A stretch of 64,000 nt of DNA from Haliotis asinina (GCF_037392515.1 NC_090287.1:10151501-10215500); one strand, 5' to 3'. Numbered from the stretch's first letter, positions 30,254-41,568 are shown. Numbers and translations: made by a program. Notes: generated by a model not told the origin, from the letters alone.

Positions 30254-30824
30254 GTCACCATGAGCTAAACCTGACTTCAGCGTGCAAGACGTGTGGCAAG
30301 GGGAGTAAACCCTGTAAGAAACGATTTGGATCACTTTCAGATGTGTGATCTGTTAGCACGTGTATGATCTGGTTAAATAAGTTCGATACTTGCTTGTAAA
30401 TGATCCTTATAATATTGTGTGTTGACATGAATGTAGATTCTATATATTTATCACTTTATCAGTGAATTTATTGACCGACCATACCAAGTGCGCAGAAACT
30501 CAGTTCATACCAAACAATTAATGCGGTAAAGATGTAGTATACATTTTACGGAAAATGCAGAAACTTCCATACCGGTACATTTTTATGGGTAAGTATTGCA
30601 TAGTGGTTGTTCTACAAACAGAACGAATATAATCCACTGATGACGTCATATACAATGAACTAAGCGAATGACGTAATTACATTAATGACGTCAAATTATC
30701 AGTTCTATGACAACGTCATTCGCCATGTTGTTTTTGTCGACAGTTTCAAAAGATGGAAAACACCGATGTTCATTCTGTATTAGACACTCTAGTTGCAATC
30801 AGTGACTGATGAAAATGAAACGGT
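30254..30824. promoter_or_regulatory. Bidirectional promoter region with CRE-type sites
   Basis: 571 bp between the TTC13 and tetraspanin start codons. Two perfect TGACGTCA palindromes (30641-30648 and 30686-30693), a TGACGTAA (30669-30676) and a further ACGTCA half-site (30713-30718) lie within 80 bp, about 105 bp upstream of the tetraspanin ATG. These are classic CREB/ATF binding sites. No clear TATA box. Confidence 0.65.
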
Positions 30825-31375
30825 ATGGCAAATTTTCTGATAGACCTTTCGGAAGAGACAAGGTTGAAGATTACATTGGTGTCATCCATTCTCAGCCTCA
30901 TTTGCATTATTCCTTCGGTCATGCTTCTTGGTGCAGGGGCGTACATTCAAGGAGCTGTTCAGACAAACGTGCACTTGATTGAAGATTTGAATACGACAGT
31001 TTTACCATCATGTATAATTACAACAGGATTTCTATGCGTATGTCACAATTGTTTTTGTGGTACGGTGGTGTTTTTGAGCAGGAAAAAGAAGAAGAGGGAG
31101 GGTTTGATTAAATTTTTGTTCCCCACAGTTATAATAGGACTCGTGCTCTGTCTGGCGATTTTTGCTGCAGGGATCATGTGTTTTGTACAAATTACTCATC
31201 TAAGCTCTTCATTACAAAAGGGCATATCCTCAGCAATGAAAAAGTACAAATCGGACCCAGGCATGAAACAGGAGATCGACACAGTGCAGATTGAGTTCGA
31301 GTGTTGTGGAAACGATAAATACACAGACTGGTTTTCTGTCTCCTGGATACACAGTGACTATCTAAAAACTGAAAG
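30825..31375 (+). CDS. Peripherin-like tetraspanin exon 1
   Basis: Residues 1-183: TM1 to TM3 and the first half of the large loop with CCGNDKYTDWFSVSWIHSDY. Phase 2 out at GTAAGA. Confidence 0.92.
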
Positions 31376-34300
31376 GTAAGATTATATGCCTAAAACAAAT
31401 CGTTAACAAAAGGTAATTGCCTAGGCTGGGTTTGTGATTTTGACATGAAATAAAATGTAAGTACAAACAATCACGTTGAACAATTTACACAGTATGCCCC
31501 TCCCCGACCCGTGGAGTACATTACACATACAGTGGAAGGCCATACGCGAGTCAAATTTCCACAAACGTACAAGTTAATTAAATGTTGCAAGAATAATTTT
31601 CATAAATTTTAGAACTCATTTTATTTTAATATTTTGCAAACATACGTACATAATTGTACATAATTTTCTTTCATCTTTCCGTTGATTAGTAATCGAATGG
31701 CACCTTATTAGGCACCATAAGTACAGTTTGATTTTAATCTATGCCATAGACAGCCATGTTAAACCTGACTGGTATGTTTAACGTACGTTGTTTCTATAGT
31801 TACAGTTTTCGTAATAATAATCGGAAAATTGAATGGAAATTTTATATAAGTATTGAAAGCAATTCGACCGAAGTTAAATTTATGAAAATTATTCTTGCAA
31901 GAGTTAATTAACTTGTGAGTCGATAGGAACTTTAGTAATGATGACCGACTTATAACCAGTTACTATAGTTGTAACAGTTCCAGGTACAATGCGTGAAAAT
32001 CCATTTCTGGTGCCCCCCGCCGTGATATTGCAGGAATATTGTAAAAGCGGGGCAAAACTCACTCACTCACTCGCTGTGCCAGCAGTTCAATACTAGTATC
32101 TACATGTTTGTTTCAGTATAAAGACACAGATGCGACCTACTTACTACTTACATTTCCTTGGGTGGAACCACGAAGTCAGAGCATTTGTTATACTACCAAT
32201 CTAATTGTTCGAAGTTCTCAGTGGGCTGTACGGCTTGAAAATAGAGCTCCATCTGTCCCCGTTAAAGTATGTTTATAAATCTAGTCATGCGAATTGAAAG
32301 CCATCAGAAGTTAGGCTGGAATTATCTCAGCGCGAAGGATACTGTGAATGAAGAGTGTTTTCTTGATATTTGCATTTTGCGCAGCCTGTTGTCACGATGA
32401 GAGTGCGTGTGCGTGTGCATGTGCGGCAAAGGTGCGTGTGTGCGTGCGTGCGTGCGTGTTTCTGCATTCATACTGGCTATGCGAGTTTTCGTTTTGAGTG
32501 AATTTTACGCCTCTTTTAGCAGTATTCCAACAATATCGTGGCTGGAGATACTGTACATGTATTTAGAAATAGATTTCACACATTGTACCAATGCATATAG
32601 AACCAAACCTGTGTTTTTCGGCGTGACGAGTGAACGCGTTTTACCACTAGACTACCCCAACTCCCTAATATCTGTTTGAGGAGAAAAGGGACAGGTTTCT
32701 ATTTCATCAGAGTCAACCAACGGCTTTGACGTTATGTAACACTAGAAAACTGAAAAATATGGACACTGACCAAGTAATTCTATCATAATTGTTACAAGTG
32801 TAACAGGGGCTTTCTATATCGATAATCCATTGTCTGTGTTGCATGTATAAAACATAAATACAGCTTATCATTGTCCAATGTACAGAAGTTTCATCTATGG
32901 TTTGAGAACGATATCGACTTTCACCCGAATCACGAAGATGTCACCGACGATGTGCATAGCGAATCTCACCGCCTTAGGCGACAGGGTTAACCCCGTTCAT
33001 TACTGACAGTAGACACTGACGTTCTGAGCTGACATAATTTTCTTTTTAACTCCCCAGTGCTGTTCTAAACTATATCAACGACGACGTCCCCTTCAGCTGT
33101 TGTAACCCCGCATCACCACGTCCATGTATCCATCACGACATCCACGACAACAAACGTCACTACAACTACGACTATCGAGTGAAGACCACTCTCCACAGCG
33201 TGGGATGTCGTCATGCCCTGGACAACTACTACGGATGGGGGCTGCTCACCAACGTTGGAGCTCTCGTCGTGTGCATATCGATCCTGCAGGTGCGTGATGG
33301 GATAATGGACAATTGAAATTTCAGATTTACATGGGAACTTTCGTAGACTTATTGTCAGACTTATCAAGAAAATTGGCCTTTTTAGTCATTTTGGGCGTTT
33401 GACATTACCAAACATATCAGGACTGCTAAAATGATCGAAAGAGGCTAATTTTCACGATAAGGTTCTGCAATGAACCAGCGTGTTCTCTTGCCACATTTGT
33501 TTTGTCTCTTCGTAAGATTAGGCACGAGTCTTATTCAGATTCAAATATTGAATGAATATCCACTGAATACCTGAAATCATCTCCCTCAACATATATAGCC
33601 TTAGGCCGAAATACATTTTGCACCCTTTTAGTCTAAAACATGCATGTGTTGAATTAAGTCACCGGCTCTCTTTTGTATCAAGTGTTGATGGGGCATTGGG
33701 ATGGCTTAGCACTTCAGCGTTCACTGATCACACCGAAGGCCTGAGTTCGAATCTTCATTCATGGGTATACAGTAATGAATCCCATTTCTGGTGAGATTGT
33801 GCTGGAATATTTTTAAAATGGTGTAACGTTTCAGGACTGCACCTTGTCTCAACAGGTAAATGAATCAGCATCAGATTTCTGTGAACAATTTTCTCAGCAG
33901 TGTGGACCCTCTTTTTTCAATGGCTATATCCACCCCTGATGATTGAATCGAGTTCGAATGCACGTAGTTTTTCTATGTTGATTGGCGATTTATGGTTGGT
34001 CACACGCTTATCCATCGGATACCCTGGATTCACACACCACAAATTCATGTGTGCGTGCCTGTGTAGATATTACCTGTCTATATTTGTGATTTCTATGATG
34101 CAGGGTGTTGCTGTGATACTGACACGGATCGTCCAGACATCAATGGCTACAGCTTATGAAAGTGGCGACCTCTTCGGTCCAGCTACAGGATACATTTTCT
34201 GGTGCAGACCTTCCGCTGGTAAGCACACCTTACGTGGCCCGTACTGCAAAAGTCTTATTAATTATGTTCTAAAGAGCATTACGCGTTGATTTGGGAAGAA

Positions 34301-35633
34301 TATTAGAATAGCTTTGTAGTGTAAGCGTTCGTTCGCACACCAAATTCTTCACATTTTTGGTGTCCCCTACCCCTGATATCGATAAAATATGTCTGAGAAA
34401 AACTTTCATTCATTCGTCACCGATCCGTCTGAACAGAAACAAGAACATTTACATTAGTTTGTATATAAGAAATCTCTAAAAGTATATAGAATTCACATAA
34501 TTTCAGCAAAAGGTGAAATGGCATGAATGGATTTAGCAGTAACTTGTCCGCAGGATAAATGCAATTCAGCCAACGGGACGAGCATGTTCACGGTAGTCAC
34601 GGGGGACGTTTTCTTATTTTTAGAAAAGAAAAACATAATCCTGAAATTTCAAGTTACTAAGCTGAAGCTTAAAAAATGATCAGCAGAAATTTCCAGATTC
34701 TGGTAACCTAGGTCGGACTACAGTGCCCTCAGTAACGAAACAACACACAAATCCATCCCAAACAGATCTATAGCCCGTCAAACAGCGGTATTAGTACTTC
34801 TGTTGTTATCTACCCTATTAAATGTGACAGAGTTATCTTTGATAGGCATTCTGTGACAGAGGTTGGCATACGGTATGTTGAGAGACACGATCCAAACTTG
34901 GATTGCTCGACTCACAGGAAATATATATTTAGACGCATGTGTTATTTTGATGACCCATGTCTCCTGCGATATCGTAAAAGCTACGAATTGTTGTGCAGGC
35001 TTGAGCCTTTGCCATATAGTTGAAATGTGGTGCCCCTGGAGTGAAGAGCAGTGGCTATGATTTGGTTTCCAGTGGAGTGGAAAAGAACACATGTGAAGTA
35101 CGTTGGTTTGGACACAGTGTCCTTTAAGATGCGTTTGCGTTTCAGATGACGAAGGCAAGCAACTGGCGGAACCCCTTCTTGACGATGATGATGAGGACCT
35201 CTCGTGGGGATCGGATTTCCAGGACGATGATAATCACTATGAAATTCCCCAGAACGACGGAAAGATTCCCCCAGATGTCAAATCTGACAATTCATCGGAA
35301 CATATTTACCATGCAATAGAATTCAACCGATCTTCTACCCGAAAGTTCCCTGTAACAGCAGACAACAACTCAAATCACCAACCAAGAACTCATCCGTCTA
35401 AAGACGTACCGACCCCTATACCATCTTCATTCGCTCCCCCTGTCCCCGCTCCTAGGAAGTTGTCACCCTCAATGCCCCACCCCACCAGTCCCATTCGAGT
35501 TCCTTCGTCCCCCAGTACCCCACGAACCTTACTTGATATATCCCCCCGGAGGGACCATGTGAGTAGTGGCTCTCACCATAGTCATTCTCGCCTTATACCT
35601 TCCCTGAAAAACCCCATCCTCAGTACGATGTGA
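30825..35633 (+). CDS. Tetraspanin, peripherin-2/ROM1-like (4 exons)
   Basis: 461 aa membrane protein; exons 30825-31375, 33058-33289, 34104-34218 and 35146-35633, phases matching. TM1 about 16-41, TM2 about 61-83, TM3 about 95-120, TM4 about 243-270. The large outer loop has CCG (160-162), then FSCCNPASPRPCIHH and a later GCRH. The PFSCCNPxSPRPCI block and DWFSVSWI are hallmarks of peripherin-2 and ROM1, which shape photoreceptor disc rims in vertebrates. The cytosolic tail is long, acidic (LLDDDDEDL) and then Pro/Ser-rich, unlike human. Two overlapping AATAAA signals occur at 36316-36329. Role in this animal unknown; eye expression is worth considering. Confidence 0.9.
31569..31916. mobile_element. 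MITE in tetraspanin intron 1
   Basis: Inverted ends about 45 bp, ACAAGTTAATTAAATGTTGC on the left and the inverse of ACAAGTTAATTAACTCTTGC on the right, both continuing into AAGAATAATTTTCATAAATT. Non-coding and AT-rich. Confidence 0.8.
31995..32078 (+). repeat. SINE 3' fragment
   Basis: Only the tail half: CATTTCTGGTGCCCCCCGCC, GTGATATTGCAGGAATATTG, then (ACTC)n. This is the most recognisable abalone signature in the window. Confidence 0.85.
32490..32665 (-). repeat. SINE, abalone tRNA-type family
   Basis: Diverged minus-strand copy ending in the tRNA-like head (CCACTAGACTACCCC as read on plus). Lies in tetraspanin intron 1. Confidence 0.75.
33058..33289 (+). CDS. Peripherin-like tetraspanin exon 2
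   Basis: Second half of the large loop, with VPFSCCNPASPRPCIHH and VGCRHALDNYYGWG, and the start of TM4. Acceptor CCCCAG, donor GTGCGT, phase 0 out. Confidence 0.92.
33689..33828 (+). repeat. SINE, abalone tRNA-type family
   Basis: Plus-strand copy: GGCATTGGGATGGCTTAG head, CTGAGTTCGAATCTT B-box, CATTTCTGGTGAGATTGTGC core. Lies in tetraspanin intron 2. Confidence 0.75.
34104..34218 (+). CDS. Peripherin-like tetraspanin exon 3
   Basis: End of TM4 and the juxtamembrane segment GVAVILTRIVQTSMATAYES. Human peripherin-2 has ITIGLRYLQTSLDG here. Phase 1 out at GTAAGC. Confidence 0.88.
35146..35633 (+). CDS. Peripherin-like tetraspanin exon 4 (cytosolic tail)
   Basis: 162 codons with stop. Acidic cluster, then a Pro/Ser-rich stretch (PPVPAPRKLSPSMPHPTSP) with SH3-ligand-like PxxP motifs. 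No counterpart in vertebrate peripherin that I recall. Confidence 0.85.
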
Positions 35634-37529
35634 TAAAATGGGACAGTATCTCCATGACCTCCTGTTAAGCGCAGCTTTTCAGATGTTTGTTATTTAAAAC
35701 AGACACCTGCTATCAAACATTCAACAGTCTTGGCATTGTTCGATAACAAGCCCATGAGACTGCAATTTTTAAGTTGATATGTCAAGGTACTATAGCCCAG
35801 CACCCGATAAACATGACATTGAGATTAAACTGCCCAACGTATAAGTTGTCTTATATATTTCACAAAACCTGCGACCACAACGACGTCTTCATTATGCCGA
35901 TTATGCAGGTGTGCACGGCGTGATATTCCATAAAAAAATGAAAACCGTGCCAGGAACGGGAGCTCTCGGTTGTTTATATCGTTTGTTTCACGTTATTGGT
36001 TCAAAATATTATGGTTTGTTTTATCCAAGAACACGTTTTATGAAAACTTAAGAAAATGCGAATAATACTCACCGGATCTGTTTCCTACACATCCAAATTA
36101 GATTTTCAGGTATAGAATCTTGTGGATTTGTTTTCACACTTTGATTTGAAACATGACTGGGATCATTTAGAATACATTCATTTATTAGCCCCGGTTTCGC
36201 AGAACCAATATATTTATTTGAACATGTAACTCCCTAGCCACAGTTTACGGTTTACACCCTAATGCGATGAATTATGGTCAAATAGACCCTCCTAATATTA
36301 TTGCAGCGTCGGGAAAATAAAGGAATAAAAATCGTGTAATGTCTAGTTTGTTCATATACGCTATTGGTGTTGAAAACTGACGTCATACTCTTATGTTTAA
36401 AATAGCATATGGCGTCATTTACAAACAAACGATACCATTACATTTACATAACTGAAATCATTTTTTCAAATAGGCCCAAAGGCAATGCGTAGTTTTGTAA
36501 AACGTATGCCCCACGTGTGAGGAAAATACATGCCATTGGTTATTTCGTAATGGACTGTGTATATATATTCTACAGGTCATATATGGCGCAGTTATACAAT
36601 ATCCTATAAGGCTCCCCGCCAAGTACAACAGCGTCAATGATAAAGTGCAAATCAAAGTCCAGTCCAGCTTGTACGTTTTTTTTCTTCAGTCACTCTATAC
36701 AGGATGGATGCAGACCCATCACCGTGTTCTGATGTGTTTTGGGGGCTGTGTGGTAGTCTAGCTGTTAAAGCGTTCGCTCGTCACGCTGCAAACCCGGGTT
36801 CGACCCACACGACTACAATGTGTGAAGCTCATTTCTAGTGTCCCCGTCATGGTATTGCTAAAGGCGGCGTAAAATCATACTCACTCGAATTATGTTGATT
36901 AGTTAAAACAGTAATTATTGGTACTGATGGCAATAATGTGAGCAGTGGAATAGTCCTGAGTTTGGGATAAAGCTTTGAACAGTATCCACGTTTTATACTA
37001 CCCATCAAGAGTTAAGACACGCTTAAATAAATCAGTCACTGTATGTTATGTATATATGTATGGTTACATCGAAGATGATTCTCTCCACTAAGTTGGGGTA
37101 ACCAATTGAAAACCATATGCATATAAATTGCACGAGGATCCTGCATCAAACTGCTGTTGGCATGTGCAAATATCGTGCATGTGAACCACTTAGCTTTGGT
37201 GTAAAGATTTGTTAGGAATTCGCCAAGTTTTACAGGGAGTCATCATTTATTGAACACATGACAATAATCTTTTTAACTCGAATTACATGTTTAGCAATAG
37301 ATTCCAATACTGCAACACACTGGAAGACACAACTTTCACTAAATAAATATAAGATTGATTTCAAGCACGTTGGCTGTGTTTATTGTGAAATTGTATGTTA
37401 TAGAATAACACTTTTAGTGTGAAGTACATGGCCATCAGGATCCAAACCAAAAAAATGTTATTGAAACATATATGAGGTTTGCTATAATAAGAACGTTATC
37501 AACTCTCTGAAATAGAGGCCACAAACCTT
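35634..37529. other. Gene-free stretch with tetraspanin 3' UTR and one SINE
   Basis: The tetraspanin 3' UTR probably ends after the AATAAA signals at 36316-36329. Beyond that I see only AT-rich DNA and the SINE at 36741-36897. Confidence 0.5.
36741..36897 (+). repeat. SINE, near full-length reference copy
   Basis: Good internal promoter boxes: GTGGTAGTCTAGCTG (A box) and GGGTTCGACCC (B box). Then TTTCTAGTGTCCCCGTCATG and the GGCGGCGTAAAA tail. The clearest tRNA-derived copy here. Confidence 0.9.
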
Positions 37530-38078
37530 CTACAGTAGTAAACCCTGAATATAGGCAAGAGCCTTCCTAGCTTGAAGACCGATCCGTCGGAGTAATGACG
37601 TAACTAGATTTCGCTGAACCGACGGATGATCTTCACAGAAACTCGTATATCTGCACCCAGAATACGTGGTGGCACTCTGTTGGCACCCTTCTCCATCTAC
37701 CACTGATCTGCTGTTGCCTTGACAAAGAGATGGCAATTCTTCTCCAACTAAAGTATTCCGGGCCGTGGTCAGATCCAGACCAGGAAAGAGCTGAGCCAGT
37801 TCCAGGTCATCACACAGTGTTTCCAGAATATGGTCAGGGTCAAGCCTTGTCACTTGGTCCTCGGCGTGAGAGACGGCCGTGTCCAGTATTTCAGCGATGA
37901 GATAGTCCAGCACACCGGCGAGGTAGATCGCAGCACCGATGCTGACAGGAACAAAGGCTCCGGAGCGTGATCGCATGGCATTCAGAATGAACTGGGCCGA
38001 TATTGTTGTCATCGTCGCTGACGAGTGGTGGTCTTTGGTACGAATCCCGTCATGGTTGTGACTTTTACGTCTTTGCAT
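37530..38078 (-). CDS. Very divergent histone H2A-like protein
   Basis: 182 aa, no intron in the coding part. Residues 29-98 form an H2A-type histone fold: YLAGVLDYLIAEILDTA aligns with canonical YLAAVLEYLTAEILELA. It continues RLDPDHI (canonical RIIPRHL) and DDLELAQLF (canonical NDEELNKLL). The N-tail is short with only a few basic residues. The region before helix 2 lacks the Arg-rich loop of normal H2A. The last 80 residues are a tail with no match I know. A CTTCTGATCTTAG acceptor sits 12 bp before ATG, so a 5'-UTR intron is possible. It may be a germline or sperm variant; that is inferred. It faces away from an H2B-like ORF 2.1 kb off. Confidence 0.75.
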   Translation of the reverse strand: MQRRKSHNHDGIRTKDHHSSATMTTISAQFILNAMRSRSGAFVPVSIGAAIYLAGVLDYLIAEILDTAVSHAEDQVTRLDPDHILETLCDDLELAQLFPGLDLTTARNTLVGEELPSLCQGNSRSVVDGEGCQQSATTYSGCRYTSFCEDHPSVQRNLVTSLLRRIGLQARKALAYIQGLLL

Positions 38079-40189
38079 TGTTGTTGGTTCTAAGATCAGA
38101 AGAAAATATCAAACAGCATACTTTATAACCTGTACAGACATTTACTTCATCGTCGTATCCCAGTTACCGGAGACCAATGCTCGTGATGTCAATCACTTGA
38201 TTATCGGGTATGACATGCATAATTTCATAGATATCTAAATCTTTAACTGACCACCATGGGTTGAATGTGAGCTGGAGCAGTCTTACTTATATTATAATCA
38301 CATTTTATCATGAATTACACCGAAATGCAACTCCCAAATAATAAAACTATTGTAATATACATAATAATGGGAATACTTGAGAAAGCAAAATCAATGTTAA
38401 CGATGTAGAGTGAGATGGCCTGTAGATGTAATGCTAGACTGAACACGTATGCCTTTGTTCAAAGTATGGCTTTATGTCACCAGTATTCCCTCACTTAAAA
38501 CAGTGGAACATACATCGAGGAGTAAATTTCGTCATGGTAGAATGGAGACAGAGATGGCATGCTCGGTAATAGATGAAACCAAAGAATATATTCTTTCATT
38601 CATTGAACCTCTTTGTTTCTAGAAACAACACAACGTCATACATAGATATAACTGTTTATTAGTTTTCATTTTAAAAAAAAACAAAACAAAAAAAAACAAA
38701 AAGAAAAAAAGTCTACGAATTTATTGAATTTATTTCAAAAATAAAACTGGATTAAAGGTGAGCTGATTTCAACAATAATAAAATTACGAATTTGCAATTT
38801 GAGCCAGCATTTATTTCTCGCGTTGTTTTATTATTTGTAATAGCGACACTGTGGAACATGAGAAACACTTTTGAAGTTCATGTCCTGTTTCATGTTTACG
38901 TTGGAGATAAACTTTTATTATGCAAGCAATAATGCAGCAAATGTTTACGATCTTAGAGTGGAAGTTAATAAATGTTTGTATGGATTGGTGTATTCAATAT
39001 ATAGTTATTCTTCAAGAACATGAACTAGTGGACATTATATATACTAGTATTATAATTAATATTAGTATTAATGTAGTTACCATGTGACAAGAACCTTATG
39101 ACTGGGCATTACTCTTTAAAGTGTTACTGTCCATTGTGACCTGCCTATTGTTTATAACAGCTGAAACACGTGACACGAAAGTAAACTGTTTCTCTGTTCA
39201 ATATATGTTAAATAGAAGCACGCTACAATAAAAAAAAATATGCCGATCGTTTTAATTTTCCTTTTAAACTAACAAAAAAAAACAATAAATCTTTTCTTAA
39301 ATATTTGTTCAAACGCTTTATCTTTAGTGGGTTAAAAAGAACATGATAGAAAATGCGTATATTTCTCGAACATCTAAATATTGTTATTTAAATATATATT
39401 ACCCATGTTACTTAAATATACTAAATATTCCGCAACAGTATTATATTTCTTCTTGTTAAAGCAGCCGATGTAAACATTTGATGTGCTATTTCGGGACAAC
39501 TTCAACTTCAACGGCAAACCAACCTCCAGTCTGTTCAGAATATATATTGGTGGGGTAGGTGTTACAGTGAAAAGTTATTTTGTTTCATTGTTGGGGAAAA
39601 TGATATAATTAGGATTACGAAACATTATAATTCTGATCTAAACGAATGATCCTGAATGAGAAAATATACATAAGAAAATACCTGGCATGTCTTCATATAC
39701 ACTGTGCGAGACAGAACAACAGGTTATGTGCATCAAATGAAAATTTCGCTTTATATTTATACCATATTATGCCGTTAATATAATTCATCATGTACTGAGA
39801 ATCCATGAATCGTTTTCTGACTACACGTTGTATTCTGTCTCATGATGTAACAATTGAACAAATTCGTAGAATTAAAGTCTGACCCCCAAATCAACATTTT
39901 GCTCTTTCTGTTGAATCTTTTGTTTTTCGTTTTCATTGACTGATTTTATTAAAGATACAAAACTTGGTTCATATCAGTAACGTTTAAGTGCAAATAATAC
40001 CCACATATATGTAAATAAAATGAAATAATCTGAATAAAAAGTTACAAAGTACCTTAATCGGAAAGATCACTGCTCCCGACTGTTTTTTTCTCTCTCTCTC
40101 CGAGTGGGCATCAATTCAATGTTTCCCGGGCAGTCAGAAGGGGTCGGGTCAGCGTCCTGCTGTATTGGAGGCGGGGTATAGGTTTCATC
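38079..40189. other. Spacer between the two histone-like ORFs
   Basis: AT-rich with A-rich runs (38670-38710, 39220-39290). I see no gene, no TATA/CAAT arrangement close to either start that I would call, and no recognisable repeat. Confidence 0.5.
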
Positions 40190-40615
40190 ATGTCTAAATT
40201 TAGCTTCATTACGGGCAGCGGGCAGATAATTTCATTACCTTTGATGAGGAGAAGCGTGGGGGGAAGGGAGCGTGACTTGTTGATGGAACGGGCATGTACG
40301 AACATGTTGAGATTCCCCTTGAACACGCTGATACATGTTGCGCTGCAGAGCGTGTCCACTATCAAAAGGCTGCTGGGCGTGGCCATGACATCCGCTGAGA
40401 TGATGCAGGTGAATATTAATAATATATCATCTCTACGATCGGTACTTGCCAATCATGTATTAAGAAAGAGGACATCTTTATGGTTATGCAGTTTCATTAT
40501 TCTGTACAGGCGACGTTTAGATATAGAACCAAATGTCGTTGTCAAGCAGGTATTACCAGGTGAAATGGTGACACTCTACGAAAATAATATGAAATATCTT
40601 TCAAAGAAAATATAG
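40190..40615 (+). CDS. Possible divergent histone H2B-like protein
   Basis: 141 aa, intronless. The C-terminal part, VVVKQVLPGEMVTLYENNMK then YLSKKI, resembles the end of H2B ([20 protein letters not shown]). LANHVLRKRTS resembles LAHYNKRST, and MTSAEMM resembles ISSKAMG. A 7-residue insertion is needed to align helix 2 with helix 3. The similarity is much weaker than for the H2A-like neighbour, and the pairing is what raises suspicion. It could also be an unrelated small basic protein. Confidence 0.4.
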   Translation: MSKFSFITGSGQIISLPLMRRSVGGRERDLLMERACTNMLRFPLNTLIHVALQSVSTIKRLLGVAMTSAEMMQVNINNISSLRSVLANHVLRKRTSLWLCSFIILYRRRLDIEPNVVVKQVLPGEMVTLYENNMKYLSKKI

Positions 40616-41472
40616 ATAATTAATCTGAGCTAGCCACCAATATCTCCCAGCAGATATGTCTACAAAGTTAAAGGACCACTGTGACGTTATGGATAACCAT
40701 GACATCACAATGAAATGGCATCACTAATCACCCCCTTTACGCGAGTCTGGCATAGGTTCTAGCATTGTGACGACACAACCGTCAGTCGTAATGGCGTCAT
40801 AGTCTAGTGATATTACTGTAAAAGTATTACACTTGTATGCTTCTCGCGATGTTAGTCGTGTCATCCGAGCCGGTGGGCGACCGGGGACAGTACTACGTAG
40901 AGTGGCACATCAGACTTTATTACCCAGGGAGAAACATACAACGTATTTATCCTGCTGCCATTTAAATGTACAAAATATGATTTTATGAATTAAGTTTTGC
41001 ACTGTAGTCTCTGTTTTGCCTTTTTTGAATAATGAAATTAAGAAATTGCAGTATTTTGAATATTTATAGTTTAATTGCAGGTCTAGTGTTAATGTTGTGG
41101 GTAATGCAAATTGCTAACATAAGAATCGGGAGTAGTGCACTTTACCTGGCACACTTTTTCCGATTTTTTTCGGATGGATATACTCGCACCAAAGGTAAGC
41201 CATCCCCAACCTTTACTCACTAACCCTAAGGATCTAGAAGTGGGGTGCCCAAGGGCTAAGGATCTAGAAGGGGTAAGGAGCATTTCATGAAAAATAATTT
41301 AACAAACATTTGCATAAAAGCCATAGCCAGGATCAGGATCAGCACCAGGAGTCACTATCAAAAATATAGAAAATAAATGTATTGAGTAACAAAAAATCCC
41401 CACGTGAAAAATCTAACCAGGAATTCCGGAAGTGACGTTACGTTATTTTTAGAACGGGGAACCACAAGCAAA
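40616..41472. other. Intergenic DNA upstream of PRDX5
   Basis: No gene seen. The 120 bp before the PRDX5 start are moderately GC-rich and likely hold its promoter. Two short copies of TAAGGATCTAGAAG occur at 41228-41274. Confidence 0.45.
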
Positions 41473-41568
41473 ATGGCCACATTACAAGTGTGTCGGCGGT
41501 TGTTGTCGCGGGTTGCCTTGAAGACGACATCAGCTCCAGTGACAATTAACCCAAAGAGATATTTGAGG
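41473..41568 (+). CDS. PRDX5: PRDX5 exon 1 (targeting peptide)
   Basis: [20 protein letters not shown] then [12 protein letters not shown]; amphipathic and basic. Donor GTAAGT, phase 0. Confidence 0.85.

Larger units (their letters stand above)
13755..27948. mobile_element. Polinton/Maverick element, looks whole
   Basis: 14.2-kb virus-like DNA element in a TTC13 intron. It has 333-bp terminal inverted repeats starting AGTAGTATAGGG, retroviral-type integrase, protein-primed family B DNA polymerase, an FtsK/HerA-type packaging ATPase, a capsid-protein candidate and about ten smaller genes. Genes on the left part run on the minus strand; the right part carries minus and plus genes. A 5-bp AGGAG abuts both ends; Polintons normally duplicate 6 bp. 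Reading frames are long and tightly packed, often overlapping, with no breaks evident. I did not recognise a maturation protease. Near-identical ends suggest a recent insertion. The element is visibly richer in G+C than the host DNA around it. Confidence 0.95.

Noticed and set aside
18582-27586. Adenovirus-type maturation protease expected in Polintons
   Set aside because: No frame shows a convincing His...Asp/Glu...Cys arrangement of that family, so none is called.
36741-36897. tRNA gene suggested by A and B boxes
   Set aside because: Same unit recurs many times with a non-tRNA tail and (ACTC)n end, so it is a SINE.
37500-37530. Histone 3' stem-loop after the H2A-like ORF (CCTCTATTTCAGAGAG)
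   Set aside because: Stem and loop sizes do not fit the 6-bp/4-nt consensus.
40410-40509. A GTGAAT...TACAG intron inside the H2B-like ORF
   Set aside because: Splicing there would shift the frame away from the LPGE segment that carries the resemblance, while the unspliced frame is open.
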